DNA of 64,000 nucleotides from Ruminococcus sp. NK3A76 (GCF_000686125.1 NZ_JMMA01000002.1:1054001-1118000); one strand, 5' to 3'. Shown: positions 25,134 through 33,551, counted from the stretch's first letter. A program made the numbers and translations. Notes: generated by a model from the sequence alone, not told the origin.

Positions 25134-26579
25134 TCATTTATCGGCAACTTCCTGCTTTTTGCGTCTCAGCGCAAGTATGTATACTATAAACGCTGCAGCC
25201 GAAGCGGATATACCTGCTATGACTGAAACATTGTAGTCAAGCCCGAAGCCTTCTTTGGCGGTGAGTATGTAGGTCAGGCTCACAGCGGTCATAAACGATG
25301 CCGGCAGGGCTGTAAGCAGCGAGCCGAAACGGTATTTGCCCTGCTTTAAGAGGTAGGCTGTTGCAGTCCATAGCGCAACCATTGCAAGCGTCTGATTGCT
25401 CCATGAGAAATAGCGCCATACCGTCTGAAAGCCGTTGTCGTTTATCACCGCGAACCATGTCAGCAGTCCGCCGATGATAAGCAGGGGAATAGTTATGAGC
25501 AGGCGGTTCTTTATCTTCTTCTGTTCAAGGTTGAATGTCTCGGCGATTATGAGCCTTGCGCTCCTGAATGCAGTGTCACCCGATGTGATAGGGCAGATAA
25601 CCACGCCTGCAACGGCGAGTATGCCGCCGAAGGTGCCGAGCACGCCTGTTGAGATGTCATATACGACGTTAGATGCGCCCTTTGACAGCGCTTCACTGAG
25701 CAGCTGTGTGGTGCCGTAGAATGACACGCCTGCCGCCGCCCACACGAGAGCAATGACCGACTCGGATATCATAGCGCCGTAGAACACCTTCCTGCCGACC
25801 TTCTCTGTGGTGATGCACTTGGCTATCATAGGAGACTGTGTTGCATGAAAGCCCGATATCGCACCGCAGGCGACCGTGATGAACATATAAGGCCACACCG
25901 GCGTGCCGTCAGGGGAGATGTTTTTGATCGACAGCTCAGGGATAGTGTATTCTCCGCCCGAGAATACGATGCCGCCGATGACTGCCCCTGCCATGACTAT
26001 GAGCAGCACGGCAAACACCGGGTAAAGGCTGCCGATGAGCTTGTCTATAGGCAGCAGAGTAGCAAGTAGGTAGTATGCAAGTATGATTACAGCCCACACT
26101 GTCGAGCTCATCCAGTCGGGGGTGAGCTTGTCAAGAAGACCGGCAGGGCTCGTGACGAAGACGGTTCCGCACAGCACGAGCAGCACGACCGAGAACACAC
26201 GCATGACCCACCTTGCACCCTTGCCGAGATATGTGCCGGACAGCTCGGCTACAGATGCGCCGCTGTGGCGTGAGCTTATCATACCGCTCATATAGTCATG
26301 TACAGCTCCGCCGAGTATCGAGCCGAAGACTATCCACAAAAACACCACCGGCCCGAACACAGCCCCCATGAGTGCCCCGAAGATAGGCCCCGTGCCTGCA
26401 ATATTTAGCAGCTGCACCAAAAACGCCTTCCAGGTCTTCATAGGCACGCAGTCCACGCCGTCGTTTATTGCGACAGCCGGTGTCTGCCTGTCATCAGGCG
26501 AGAACACCCTCTCAGCAAGTCTGCCGTATATCAGATATCCCACTATCAGCACAGCAAATGAAACAAGCAGCGATATCAT
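25134..26579 (-). CDS. cstA: CstA-family carbon starvation/peptide transporter
   Basis: 481 residues from the second of two adjacent ATGs (26579), seven bases behind GGAGG. The long open frame further upstream has no ribosome site. There are about 13-14 hydrophobic segments. The N-terminal family signature is visible (LLNIAGTGPIFGALMGAVFG, then VFLWIVFGSILGGAVHDY and SGMISSRHSGASVAELSG). CstA proteins import peptides or pyruvate under carbon limitation. It is monocistronic with its own promoter (26611-26639). This is the shorter Gram-positive form. Confidence 0.92.
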   Translation of the reverse strand: MISLLVSFAVLIVGYLIYGRLAERVFSPDDRQTPAVAINDGVDCVPMKTWKAFLVQLLNIAGTGPIFGALMGAVFGPVVFLWIVFGSILGGAVHDYMSGMISSRHSGASVAELSGTYLGKGARWVMRVFSVVLLVLCGTVFVTSPAGLLDKLTPDWMSSTVWAVIILAYYLLATLLPIDKLIGSLYPVFAVLLIVMAGAVIGGIVFSGGEYTIPELSIKNISPDGTPVWPYMFITVACGAISGFHATQSPMIAKCITTEKVGRKVFYGAMISESVIALVWAAAGVSFYGTTQLLSEALSKGASNVVYDISTGVLGTFGGILAVAGVVICPITSGDTAFRSARLIIAETFNLEQKKIKNRLLITIPLLIIGGLLTWFAVINDNGFQTVWRYFSWSNQTLAMVALWTATAYLLKQGKYRFGSLLTALPASFMTAVSLTYILTAKEGFGLDYNVSVIAGISASAAAFIVYILALRRKKQEVADK

Positions 26580-26610
26580 CATAAAACCTCCTTTATTATT
26601 CGTTGATATA

Positions 26611-26639
26611 AGTATACCACAAATTGTAAGAGTTTTCAA
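26611..26639 (-). promoter_or_regulatory. cstA promoter
   Basis: On the minus strand: TTGAAA (26639-26634), 17-base spacer, TATACT (26616-26611) with TGG extension. Confidence 0.7.
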
Positions 26640-26728
26640 GAGGCGCGTTATAGGGGAGCAAGGGGACAGAAAAAGCCCCGAAGCGTAAGCTGAACCGCTC
26701 AGGGAAAAAACGTACAATGACAAAAAAG

Positions 26729-26827
26729 ACCTCCTATGGTAAAATAGAAACCATAGGAGGTTTTGTTATGGAAAGAAGTTACAGACACATGGCGCATTTG
26801 TCATGCCTAAGAATAGCAAATCTATAA
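26729..26827 (+). pseudogene. 5' stub of an IS30-like transposase gene
   Basis: A 12-bp perfect inverted repeat (ACCTCCTATGGT 26729-26740, complement 26750-26761) covers the GGAGG ribosome site of ATG 26768. The frame reads MERSYRHMAHLSCLRIANL and stops at 26827. The start resembles the SYKHL-type N-terminus of IS30-family transposases. The rest is lost. Confidence 0.4.
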
Positions 26828-26915
26828 TTCTTTTTGCCTTCAATCTATTATTATAAATACAGGAGTGCTACCGTCAGGTTTTAAGCAGTTTCCAGCGTGA
26901 TTTTCATGCATAAAG

Positions 26916-26948
26916 AAAACCTCGCAAACGTGGTGTTTACGAGGTTTT
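26916..26948 (-). terminator. Terminator of rplM-rpsI
   Basis: AAAACCTCG-(C)AAAC pairs with GTTT-(A)CGAGGTTTT. On the minus strand it is followed by CTTTA, on the plus strand by TCG. Confidence 0.7.
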
Positions 26949-26982
26949 TCGTTGTTTTTGATAAAAATACGTTCGGGAATGA

Positions 26983-27384
26983 TTATCTCTTGCTGAACTG
27001 CGGAGCACGTCTTGCAGCCTTGAGACCGTACTTCTTTCTTTCCTTCATTCTGGGGTCACGAGTGAGGAAGCCTTCCTTTTTGAGGACAGCTCTGAACTCG
27101 GGATCAGCCTGAAGAAGAGCTCTTGAGAGGCCGTGTCTGATAGCACCAGCCTGACCGGTAACGCCGCCGCCTGCAACAGTGCAAACGATGTCGTACTTGC
27201 CGTTAGTGTCAGTAACGCCAAAGGGCTGACGAACGATGAGCTTGAGAGTTTCAAGACCAAAGTAATCATCAATGTCTCTGCCGTTGATGGTTATTTTACC
27301 TTCGCCCTCGTAAACACGAACTCGTGCTACAGAGTGCTTTCTTCTTCCTGTGCCGTAGAAGTAGGGCTTCTTAGATTCGTACAT
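26983..27384 (-). CDS. rpsI: 30S ribosomal protein S9
   Basis: 133 residues. Conserved blocks [34 protein letters not shown] and the basic C-terminus RRAPQFSKR, whose last Arg contacts the P-site tRNA anticodon loop. It follows rplM by 17 bases with GAAAGGAGAG before the start. Confidence 0.98.
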   Translation of the reverse strand: MYESKKPYFYGTGRRKHSVARVRVYEGEGKITINGRDIDDYFGLETLKLIVRQPFGVTDTNGKYDIVCTVAGGGVTGQAGAIRHGLSRALLQADPEFRAVLKKEGFLTRDPRMKERKKYGLKAARRAPQFSKR

Positions 27385-27401
27385 TTAAAACTCTCCTTTC
27401 A

Positions 27402-27833
27402 TTAAAGCTCGTATTTCTCAGGCTTCTGAGCAGCGTTGTTGTGCTCAGCGCCGATGTATGTTCTGAGTCTTGTAGCAGCCTTTCTGCCAAGAGTGTTGTT
27501 GGGGAGCATACCCTCAACAGCGATCTTCATAGCTCTGTCAGCCTGCTTTTCCATGAGATCCTTGTAGCTGATCTCCTTAAGGCCGCCTATCCAGCCTGTG
27601 TGCCATCTGAAATACTTCTGCTCGAGCTTCTTGCCTGTGAGAACAGCCTTCTCGCAGTTGATGATGATAACATGATCACCGCAGTCAGCGTGGGGAGCAT
27701 AAGTTACCTTGTGCTTGCCTCTTAAAATGTGAGCAGCCTTAGCAGCAACTCTACCGAGAGACTGGCCTTCTGCATCGAGGATGTACCACTTGCGTGCATC
27801 AAGATCAGCGGCCTTGGGCATATATGTTGCCAT
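27402..27833 (-). CDS. rplM: 50S ribosomal protein L13
   Basis: 143 residues. Recognised by KWYILDAEGQSLGRVAAKAA, CGDHVIIINCEKAVLTGKK and MLPNNTLGRKAATRLRTY. The ribosome site CGGAGGAATAAACT precedes ATG 27833. rplM and rpsI form the usual two-gene operon, here with a structured leader. Confidence 0.98.
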   Translation of the reverse strand: MATYMPKAADLDARKWYILDAEGQSLGRVAAKAAHILRGKHKVTYAPHADCGDHVIIINCEKAVLTGKKLEQKYFRWHTGWIGGLKEISYKDLMEKQADRAMKIAVEGMLPNNTLGRKAATRLRTYIGAEHNNAAQKPEKYEL

Positions 27834-27854
27834 AGTTTATTCCTCCGTTTCTTA

Positions 27855-27916
27855 TTGTGACATACTGTAAAATGTATGCCTTTGGGTCATCAGGCATAAA
27901 GCCTGCGTTTTCACAA
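27855..27916 (-). promoter_or_regulatory. L13-type structured leader
   Basis: Read on the minus strand, an outer stem TTGTGA/TCACAA (27911-27916 with 27855-27860) encloses two hairpins, CAGGC-tttat-GCCTG and CATAC-attttaca-GTATG. This three-way junction between the promoter and rplM fits an autoregulatory L13 leader. No covariance model was run. Confidence 0.5.
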
Positions 27917-27924
27917 CAAAGCCT

Positions 27925-27953
27925 ATTATACAGTATTTCTCCACGCTTGTCAA
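27925..27953 (-). promoter_or_regulatory. rplM-rpsI promoter
   Basis: Minus strand TTGACA (27953-27948), 17-base spacer, TATAAT (27930-27925): consensus. Confidence 0.88.
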
Positions 27954-28124
27954 TAGTCATTTTGCCTGAAATTTAATTTATATCCCTCAATCTCTTTAAT
28001 TCTCTTTAAATCTCTGCGTTTTTCTCTCGTTCTCGTCTGTCATTCCAGTTTTGCATTTTTGGTGAAAATGCCCCGAAATGTCGTGCTTTGTTATCCTAAA
28101 GGTGTTAAATTTTACCCAGAAGAT

Positions 28125-28153
28125 TTGACAAGAGATCAGATTTGTGGTATAAT
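28125..28153 (+). promoter_or_regulatory. Promoter of the arsR-prmA group
   Basis: TTGACA (28125-28130), 17-base spacer, TATAAT (28148-28153) with TGG extension. The AT-rich 27960-28124 stretch before it shows nothing else. Confidence 0.85.
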
Positions 28154-28212
28154 AACTATATCATTTGTTGAAGATGATGTAATGTTATTTTACGCAGCAG
28201 GGGAGTGGAGCT

Positions 28213-28545
28213 ATGGCTCATGAGCATTTAAAAGCAGATATCAATGCAATTGACAGTAAAATGCCTGTCGAGGAGGAGGTTCTTGACCTCTCGGAACTCT
28301 TTAAGGTGCTCGGCGACCCTACCCGTATCAGGATACTCTGCGCCCTGAAAAACGGCGAGCTCGGCGTTTCTGATATTGCTGCACTTCTTGGAGTTACCCA
28401 GTCGGGTATATCACACCAGCTGCGTGTTCTCAAACAGGCAAGACTCGTGAAATACAGACGTGAGGGTAAGGCAGTCTACTATTCGGTATCGGATGACCAT
28501 GTGCATACTATTATGTCTATGGGTCTTGAACATATCAATGAATAA
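28213..28545 (+). CDS. ArsR/SmtB regulator with an alpha-5 zinc site
   Basis: 110 residues. The winged helix contains LGDPTRIRILCALKNGELGV and VTQSGISHQLRVLKQARLVK. The last helix has Asp94-x-His96-x10-His107-x2-Glu110, an exact match to the alpha-5 metal motif of CzrA/SmtB, which senses zinc or cobalt. The alpha-3 Cys box (CVC) of ArsR/CadC is absent. It starts at ATG 28213 behind GGGGAGTGG. No zinc transporter is adjacent; its targets probably lie elsewhere, or include its own operon with prmA. Confidence 0.88.
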   Translation: MAHEHLKADINAIDSKMPVEEEVLDLSELFKVLGDPTRIRILCALKNGELGVSDIAALLGVTQSGISHQLRVLKQARLVKYRREGKAVYYSVSDDHVHTIMSMGLEHINE

Positions 28546-28605
28546 CTGCCTGCTGTGTGAATACTATAATTATATATAGGCGAAGTATCGAAAGGAAGAT
28601 AAACT

Positions 28606-29622
28606 ATGCAATGGCGTGAGATAGAGATATTTACTACCAAGGAGGGTCTTGAACCGCTTACAGGCTGCCTGGAGCTTCTTGGTATCAATGGCTTCGTGAT
28701 AAACGACAGCGAGGAATTCAAGGCCTTTACAGAGGATAAGTCGGCTAACTGGGATTATATCGACGATTCGCTCCTCGGCCTTAAGAATAAGGAAAACAGC
28801 GTTACCTGCTACCTGCCTGAAAATGAGCAGGGCGAGCAGATGCTTAAAGACCTCGGCGCTGAGCTTGCGGCTATGAAGCAGCGTGATACTGAGGGTAAGT
28901 TCGGTAAGCTCGAATATGTCGAGAAGACTGTAAATGAGGAAGACTGGGCAAATAACTGGAAGCAGTATTTCAAGCCCTTCGCAGTCGGTGAGAGGATAGT
29001 CGTCAGCCCCTCGTGGGAAAAGGTCAACGTCGCTCCCGACAGGAGAGTTATCTATATCGACCCTGAATCCAGCTTCGGTACAGGCCAGCATGATACTACT
29101 AAAATGTGCCTTGACCTGCTTGACGGCAGAGTGTGTGAGGGCGATAAGGTGCTCGACCTCGGCTGCGGCAGCGGTATTCTGTCTGTGGCTATGGCAAAGC
29201 TCGGTGCAACAAAGCTCACGGCTGTCGATATCGACCAGAACTCGGTCAAGATAGCAAGACAGAACCTCGAAAAGAACGGTATCCCTGCTGAGAGCTATGA
29301 GCTCTACTGCGGCAATATCTGTGAAGACGAGGAGCTCAGGAAAAAGATAGGCGGCGGCTACCAGCAGGTGTGCGCTAATATCGTGGCTGATGTTTTGATA
29401 GCTATGAGCGACTATTTTGCAGATTTCCTCAGCGATGACGGCGTGCTTATCGTGTCAGGCATCATAAGGGAAAGGGCAGAGGAAGTCCATAAGGTGCTAA
29501 AGTCAAAGGGTCTTATCTCCTGCGGCGTGAGAATAAGCAACGACTGGGTGGCAGGAATGTTCACCACCCCGAGAAACCCTAATCTAAGTGACTATACCGA
29601 AGATGATGAGGAAGAAGGCTAA
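28606..29622 (+). CDS. prmA: Ribosomal protein L11 methyltransferase
   Basis: 338 residues. An N-terminal substrate-binding domain precedes a SAM-dependent Rossmann domain (VLDLGCGSGILSVAMAKLG). The PrmA signatures IDPESSFGTGQHDTTKMCL and VCANIVADVLIAM are present. It trimethylates L11. It is slightly longer than usual, with an acidic tail EDDEEEG. The ribosome site is AAAGGAAG. It lies 60 bases after the arsR gene and is probably co-transcribed with it and the PII-like gene. Confidence 0.93.
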   Translation: MQWREIEIFTTKEGLEPLTGCLELLGINGFVINDSEEFKAFTEDKSANWDYIDDSLLGLKNKENSVTCYLPENEQGEQMLKDLGAELAAMKQRDTEGKFGKLEYVEKTVNEEDWANNWKQYFKPFAVGERIVVSPSWEKVNVAPDRRVIYIDPESSFGTGQHDTTKMCLDLLDGRVCEGDKVLDLGCGSGILSVAMAKLGATKLTAVDIDQNSVKIARQNLEKNGIPAESYELYCGNICEDEELRKKIGGGYQQVCANIVADVLIAMSDYFADFLSDDGVLIVSGIIRERAEEVHKVLKSKGLISCGVRISNDWVAGMFTTPRNPNLSDYTEDDEEEG

Positions 29623-29665
29623 GGCGTAAAAAAGCGGAAATGAAAAATGATGGAGGGAGTTACAA

Positions 29666-30004
29666 ATGCAGCTGCTATTTATAATCATAAAGAGAACGGA
29701 ACTGCTTGACGATATAATGAAGTCTCTTGCAGCTTCCGGTATACATGGAGGCACAGCGCTCGATTCAACGGGCATGGCAAAGTCTATCTCGGGTATGGAT
29801 AACCTGCCGGCTATATCGGTGCTGCGTGAGATACTTAAAGGCAACGACGAGGCTCAGAAGGGCAAGACTATCTTCGTCGCAGTGCATGATGACCAGCTCG
29901 ATACAGCTATAAAGGCAGTCAAGAGCGTGACAGGTGAGTTCGATAAGCCCAATGCAGGCGTGCTATTTGCACTTCCTATCACCTATTCTGAGGGACTTAA
30001 TTGA
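29666..30004 (+). CDS. PII-like small protein
   Basis: 112 residues with a ferredoxin-like alternation of strands and helices (QLLFIIIKRTELLDDIMKSL at the start, GKTIFVAVHDDQLDTAIKAV in the second half). It resembles the P-II/CutA-like superfamily often annotated as nitrogen regulators in clostridia. The T-loop uridylylation Tyr of GlnB is not evident, so the ligand is unknown. It follows prmA by 43 bases behind GGAGGG. Confidence 0.6.
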   Translation: MQLLFIIIKRTELLDDIMKSLAASGIHGGTALDSTGMAKSISGMDNLPAISVLREILKGNDEAQKGKTIFVAVHDDQLDTAIKAVKSVTGEFDKPNAGVLFALPITYSEGLN

Positions 30005-30052
30005 GCAGATTGTACAAAATTTTAAGGAATTATAAAAAATCCTGAAAACCCC

Positions 30053-30081
30053 TTGCATTTTCCGGGGATAAATGTTATAAT
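30053..30081 (+). promoter_or_regulatory. rpmB promoter
   Basis: TTGCAT (30053-30058), 17-base spacer, TATAAT (30076-30081) with TGT extension. Confidence 0.75.
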
Positions 30082-30137
30082 ATATTTTGTTGTGAATATT
30101 AGTTAATCAGTTATTTTTAAGAAGGGGGTGCAACCTA

Positions 30138-30323
30138 ATGGCAAAATGTGATATTTGCGGAAAGGGTGTAACTTTCGGTATCAAGGTATCTCACTCACAC
30201 AGAAGAACAAACAGGACATGGAAGCCTAACGTAAAGAGAGTTAAGGCAGTAGTAGCAGGCTCGCCTAAGCATATCTATGCTTGCACAAGATGCTTACGTT
30301 CAGGTCTTGTTGAGAGAGCTTGA
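30138..30323 (+). CDS. rpmB: 50S ribosomal protein L28
   Basis: 61 residues. Zinc-binding form: CDIC near residues 4-7 and CTRC near 51-54, with the conserved SHSHRRTNRTWKPN. It starts behind AAGGGGGTG and is monocistronic between its own promoter and terminator. Confidence 0.97.
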   Translation: MAKCDICGKGVTFGIKVSHSHRRTNRTWKPNVKRVKAVVAGSPKHIYACTRCLRSGLVERA

Positions 30324-30349
30324 TAACAAGTAGTAACACAGATAATATT

Positions 30350-30385
30350 GACCGTTCACTTTGATGTGTGCGGTCTTTTTATTTT
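30350..30385 (+). terminator. rpmB terminator
   Basis: GACCG with CAC pairs with GTG and CGGTC (30350-30375), followed by TTTTTATTTT. Confidence 0.75.
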
Positions 30386-30563
30386 GTGTGTAAAGGCGTG
30401 AAATGGTATTTTGTAAAAATATTTGGCAACGTTGCATAATTGCTTAAACGTTTTTTGTGCAGCTTTACAAGTGTGGTTACAGTTGTGTAATAATGTCTTG
30501 CAAAAATCATCATGAGCATTTATAATGTTTTCAGCGGATAAAAATTAAAGGGAGGTATCGGTC

Positions 30564-30689
30564 ATGAGAAAGTATGTTATAACAGCCGCAGCATTCGTTC
30601 TGGCGTTCGTTGTCGCCGCATATTCTGAGGAGGCTGAGTCTCAGCCCGATAACACCACGCAGAACTATCAAGTGGTTCAGTTCCTCTGA
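30564..30689 (+). CDS. 41-residue membrane or secreted peptide
   Basis: ATG 30564 lies behind a good GGGAGG. The product has a basic start (MRKYV), a hydrophobic stretch (about 5-20, ITAAAFVLAFVVAAY) and a short polar, acidic tail ending VVQFL. It could be a secreted peptide or a single-pass membrane peptide. It sits alone between the rpmB terminator and its own terminator. No family recognised. Confidence 0.5.
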   Translation: MRKYVITAAAFVLAFVVAAYSEEAESQPDNTTQNYQVVQFL

Positions 30690-30704
30690 TATGAGATAAA
30701 AAAC

Positions 30705-30747
30705 ACCTGCCGTAAGGATAATAAGCTCCTTGCCGGCAGGTTTTTCA
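30705..30747. terminator. Bidirectional terminator
   Basis: ACCTGCCG (30705-30712) pairs with CGGCAGGT (30734-30741). TTTTT follows on the plus strand and TTTTTT (AAAAAA on plus) on the minus strand, so it serves both the small peptide and the ABC-F gene. Confidence 0.8.
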
Positions 30748-30750
30748 TTT

Positions 30751-32685
30751 TCAGTCTTCAAGCGATGCCCATTCGTCCATCTTCTCATCAAGTGATGCCC
30801 TGGCAGCATCAAGCTCGCTGCACTTTTCGCTCATCACCTCAAAATGAGAGGATATCTCAGGGTCGGCTATCTCGTTTTCAAGCTGGAATATCTTTACTTC
30901 AAGCGCTTCTATCTCCTTTTCAAGCTCGGAGATACGCAGGCGTTTTTTTGCACTCTCGGCTCTCTGCTGCTTCGAGCGGTACTGGTTCTGCTTCTTCTGC
31001 TCGTATTCAGCCCTCTGCTGCTGCTCACGCTTTTGCTGCTCGGTCATCGCCATAGCCTGCGCTGCGAGCTTCTTCTGCTCAAAGTAGTCGTCGTAGTTGC
31101 CCTCAAACTGTTCTGTGCCGTCTTCTGTCACCTCTATGACCTTCGTTGCGACCTTGTTTATCAGGTATCTGTCGTGCGATACGAGGATAATAGTACCCTC
31201 AAACGCCGCCAGTACGTCGTCAAGCACTTCCTTTGTCGCAAGGTCAAGGTGGTTGGTCGGCTCGTCGAGAATGAGCACGTTGCCCCTTGTGAAAGCCATT
31301 ATCGCAAAGCATAGCTTGGCTCGCTCGCCGCCGCTGAGCACTGATGTAGGCTTTGTCACGTCCTCAGCGCCTATCAGAACGGCTGCTAAGGCGCTCCTTG
31401 CGTCCTTCTCAGTCAGCCTCGGGAAGCGGTGCATTATCTCGTCAAGCACAGTCGAGTGCGGGTTGAGTGTCGTGTTCTCCTGCTCGAAGTAGGAGAGCTT
31501 TACGTTTCCGCCCCAGCGTATAGTGCCGTTCTCGTGCGGTATTATGCCCTGTATCACTTTGAGCACAGAGGTCTTGCCTATGCCGTTTGCCCCGACAATG
31601 GCTATGTGCTCGCTCCTTCTGACGTGCAGGTCAAGACTCTTTATCAGCTCACGCCGTTTCTCGCCCTCGCCTACAGCGACCTCAACGCCCTTTATGTCGA
31701 GTACGTCCTTTACAGGCTCTATGTCGTATTCGAGCTTTATCCTCGGCGGCTTCTGATACATCAGCGGCTTGTCTACTATCTCCATGCGGTCGAGCATAGC
31801 CTGCCTGCTCTTTGCCATTTTTGCGGTGGAAGCCCTTGTCTTGTTGCGTACTATGTAGTCTTCGAGCTTGGCTATCTCCTTCTGCTGTGCCTCGTATTCC
31901 TTTAGCTGACGCTCGTTCTGCATCTCCTTCTGTACAAGATACGCCGAGTAATCGCCCTTGTAGCTTGTGAGAACACAGTTTTCTATCTCGCATATCCTTG
32001 TGCAGAGCTTGTTTAAAAAATATCTGTCGTGCGAGACTATCAGCACGGAGCCCTTGTAGCCCTTTAAATGGTCTTCCAGCCAGCCGAGCGTTCTGAGGTC
32101 AAGGTGGTTGGTCGGCTCGTCAAGTATCAGCAGGTTGGGCTCTTCAAGCAGCAGCTTCGCCATAGCAAGCCTTGTCTTCTCGCCGCCCGACAGGGTAGAT
32201 ATTATCCTGTCCTTGGGCGTGTTCTCAAAGCCCATGCCGTTAAGTATCGTGTTTATCTTGACTTCTATCCTGTAGCCGTCTCTTGCCTCGAAGTAAGCCG
32301 ACAGTTCAGCATATCTCTCTGCCGCCTCGTTCATCTCACCGTCAACCGACATCACCTGTTCGAGCTCTTTCATCTGCTTCTGTATGTCAATAAGCTCCTT
32401 GAAGGGGAGGTGCATCGCCTCATCTATCGTGGAATCAACGTCAAGGCCGCTGTTCTGCTGTAAAAAGCCTATAGTCGTCTTGCCCGATATGTTCACAGAG
32501 CCCTTGCCGTCAACTGTCCTGTCAAGCTCCTCCATGCCGGTGATTATCCTGAGCAGCGTGCTCTTTCCGCAGCCGTTTCGCCCCACTAAGCCGACTGTCT
32601 CTCTGTCTTCTATTGTCAGGCATATATCTTTGAGTATCAGATTTCCGTCAAAATACTTGTATACGTTCTGAAGATCTATCAGCAT
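30751..32685 (-). CDS. ABC-F family ATPase
   Basis: 644 residues, no membrane segment. Two ABC cassettes: Walker A GRNGCGKST with signature LSGGEKTRLAMAKLL, then GANGIGKTS with LSGGERAKLCFAIM, each followed by LILDEPTNHLDL. A charged inter-domain linker (about 235-320, the P-site tRNA-interaction motif of ABC-F factors) contains ARASTAKMAKSRQAMLDRM-like sequence, and a C-terminal coiled coil is rich in KREQQQR and ELEKEIEALE. ABC-F proteins act on ribosomes as translation factors or in antibiotic resistance. Length and layout resemble YdiF/YfmR housekeeping members; resistance cannot be inferred. Confidence 0.93.
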   Translation of the reverse strand: MLIDLQNVYKYFDGNLILKDICLTIEDRETVGLVGRNGCGKSTLLRIITGMEELDRTVDGKGSVNISGKTTIGFLQQNSGLDVDSTIDEAMHLPFKELIDIQKQMKELEQVMSVDGEMNEAAERYAELSAYFEARDGYRIEVKINTILNGMGFENTPKDRIISTLSGGEKTRLAMAKLLLEEPNLLILDEPTNHLDLRTLGWLEDHLKGYKGSVLIVSHDRYFLNKLCTRICEIENCVLTSYKGDYSAYLVQKEMQNERQLKEYEAQQKEIAKLEDYIVRNKTRASTAKMAKSRQAMLDRMEIVDKPLMYQKPPRIKLEYDIEPVKDVLDIKGVEVAVGEGEKRRELIKSLDLHVRRSEHIAIVGANGIGKTSVLKVIQGIIPHENGTIRWGGNVKLSYFEQENTTLNPHSTVLDEIMHRFPRLTEKDARSALAAVLIGAEDVTKPTSVLSGGERAKLCFAIMAFTRGNVLILDEPTNHLDLATKEVLDDVLAAFEGTIILVSHDRYLINKVATKVIEVTEDGTEQFEGNYDDYFEQKKLAAQAMAMTEQQKREQQQRAEYEQKKQNQYRSKQQRAESAKKRLRISELEKEIEALEVKIFQLENEIADPEISSHFEVMSEKCSELDAARASLDEKMDEWASLED

Positions 32686-32815
32686 TTTGTTTTCTCCTTG
32701 CGCTAAGTGTCTTATGTTATACTTTTATTATACATTATATCCATTTATTTTTCAAGATGATATTAATATTAAAATAATAATCTGCTCAAAAAATCAAGTA
32801 CAAAAAGCTACAAAT

Positions 32816-32828
32816 TGAAACCGTTTCA
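32816..32828. promoter_or_regulatory. Palindrome resembling a cre/LacI-family operator
   Basis: TGAAACCGTTTCA, 13 bases, is symmetric about its centre. It sits 54 bases upstream of the PTS IIA promoter. It is one base short of a standard cre. Confidence 0.35.
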
Positions 32829-32881
32829 TTTGTGTATTTATACAATAATTATGAAATTATGAATTTTTGCTCATTTACCCC

Positions 32882-32910
32882 TTGAAAAATACAGTGAAAT
32901 GTGATATAAT
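32882..32910 (+). promoter_or_regulatory. Promoter of the PTS IIA gene
   Basis: TTGAAA (32882-32887), 17-base spacer, TATAAT (32905-32910) with TGA extension. Confidence 0.78.
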
Positions 32911-32943
32911 TATGAATAACAAAAGAATTGTTCGAGGAATGGG

Positions 32944-33438
32944 GTGTCTGCGTTGTTTGGAATGGGTAAGAATGAAAACTATGATCCTTCGTATAAATAT
33001 ATGACTGCTGCCTGCACCGGTGTGGTTATCCCTATCTCCGAGTTGGGCGACACGATATATTCTACAGGTGTCCTCGGAGACGGCTATGCGGTAACTACCG
33101 AGAGCGATGAGGTGTTCAGCCCTGTGAGCGGTATCATCGAGAAGATATCGAATAACGGGCATTCGTATAATATCATATCCGACGACGGCATGAAGGTGCT
33201 CGTCCACGTCGGGAAGGACAGTAAGTGTGACTCTATGCAGCCGTCGACCCCTCATATAGTCGAGAAGGAGACTATAGCCCAGGGGCAGCGGCTCTGCGTG
33301 ATAGGCTGTAAGCAGCCTGATGAGGATAATAAATGCACAGTCGAGGTAGTTGTCAGCAACAGCGATAAGTTTGATACCTTCGAGCTTTTGCCGCAGAAGG
33401 TGCTTGATGTCAAAAGCTCCGTGCTGCGCTATAAATAA
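32944..33438 (+). CDS. PTS glucose-type IIA component (Crr-like)
   Basis: 164 residues. Both active-site His of EIIA-Glc are in place: GHSYNI and the phosphoacceptor in VLVHVGKDS. The flanking VFSPVSGIIE is also conserved. It receives phosphate from HPr and passes it to an EIIB, and may have regulatory roles. No IIB/IIC is nearby, so it probably serves IIBC permeases elsewhere. It starts at GTG 32944, six bases behind GAGGA. It is monocistronic with a strong terminator. Confidence 0.9.
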   Translation: MSALFGMGKNENYDPSYKYMTAACTGVVIPISELGDTIYSTGVLGDGYAVTTESDEVFSPVSGIIEKISNNGHSYNIISDDGMKVLVHVGKDSKCDSMQPSTPHIVEKETIAQGQRLCVIGCKQPDEDNKCTVEVVVSNSDKFDTFELLPQKVLDVKSSVLRYK

Positions 33439-33467
33439 TTGAAAAGCTTTGTTTTTATATTAGAATG

Positions 33468-33509
33468 AGGCCTGCAGGACCTGAACCACCCTGCAGGCCT
33501 TGCTTTTTT
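33468..33509 (+). terminator. Rho-independent terminator of the PTS IIA gene
   Basis: AGGCCTGCAGG (33468-33478) pairs perfectly with CCTGCAGGCCT (33490-33500), followed by TGCTTTTTTG. Confidence 0.9.
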
Positions 33510-33551
33510 GTAAAAAAAGTCTTAAAAGGACTATACATTTTCATAATTATA

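Larger units (their letters stand above)
26640..26982. other. Intergenic region with a transposase stub
   Basis: Apart from the stub at 26729-26827 and the rplM-rpsI terminator at 26916-26948, nothing is recognised. Confidence 0.5.

Noticed and set aside
26697-26723. Longer CstA N-terminus from the upstream start at 26723
   Set aside because: No ribosome site, non-family sequence, and it would cross the cstA promoter; GGAGG points to 26579.
31429-31905. 158-residue plus-strand open frame
   Set aside because: It is antisense to the ABC-F gene, whose motifs are complete.
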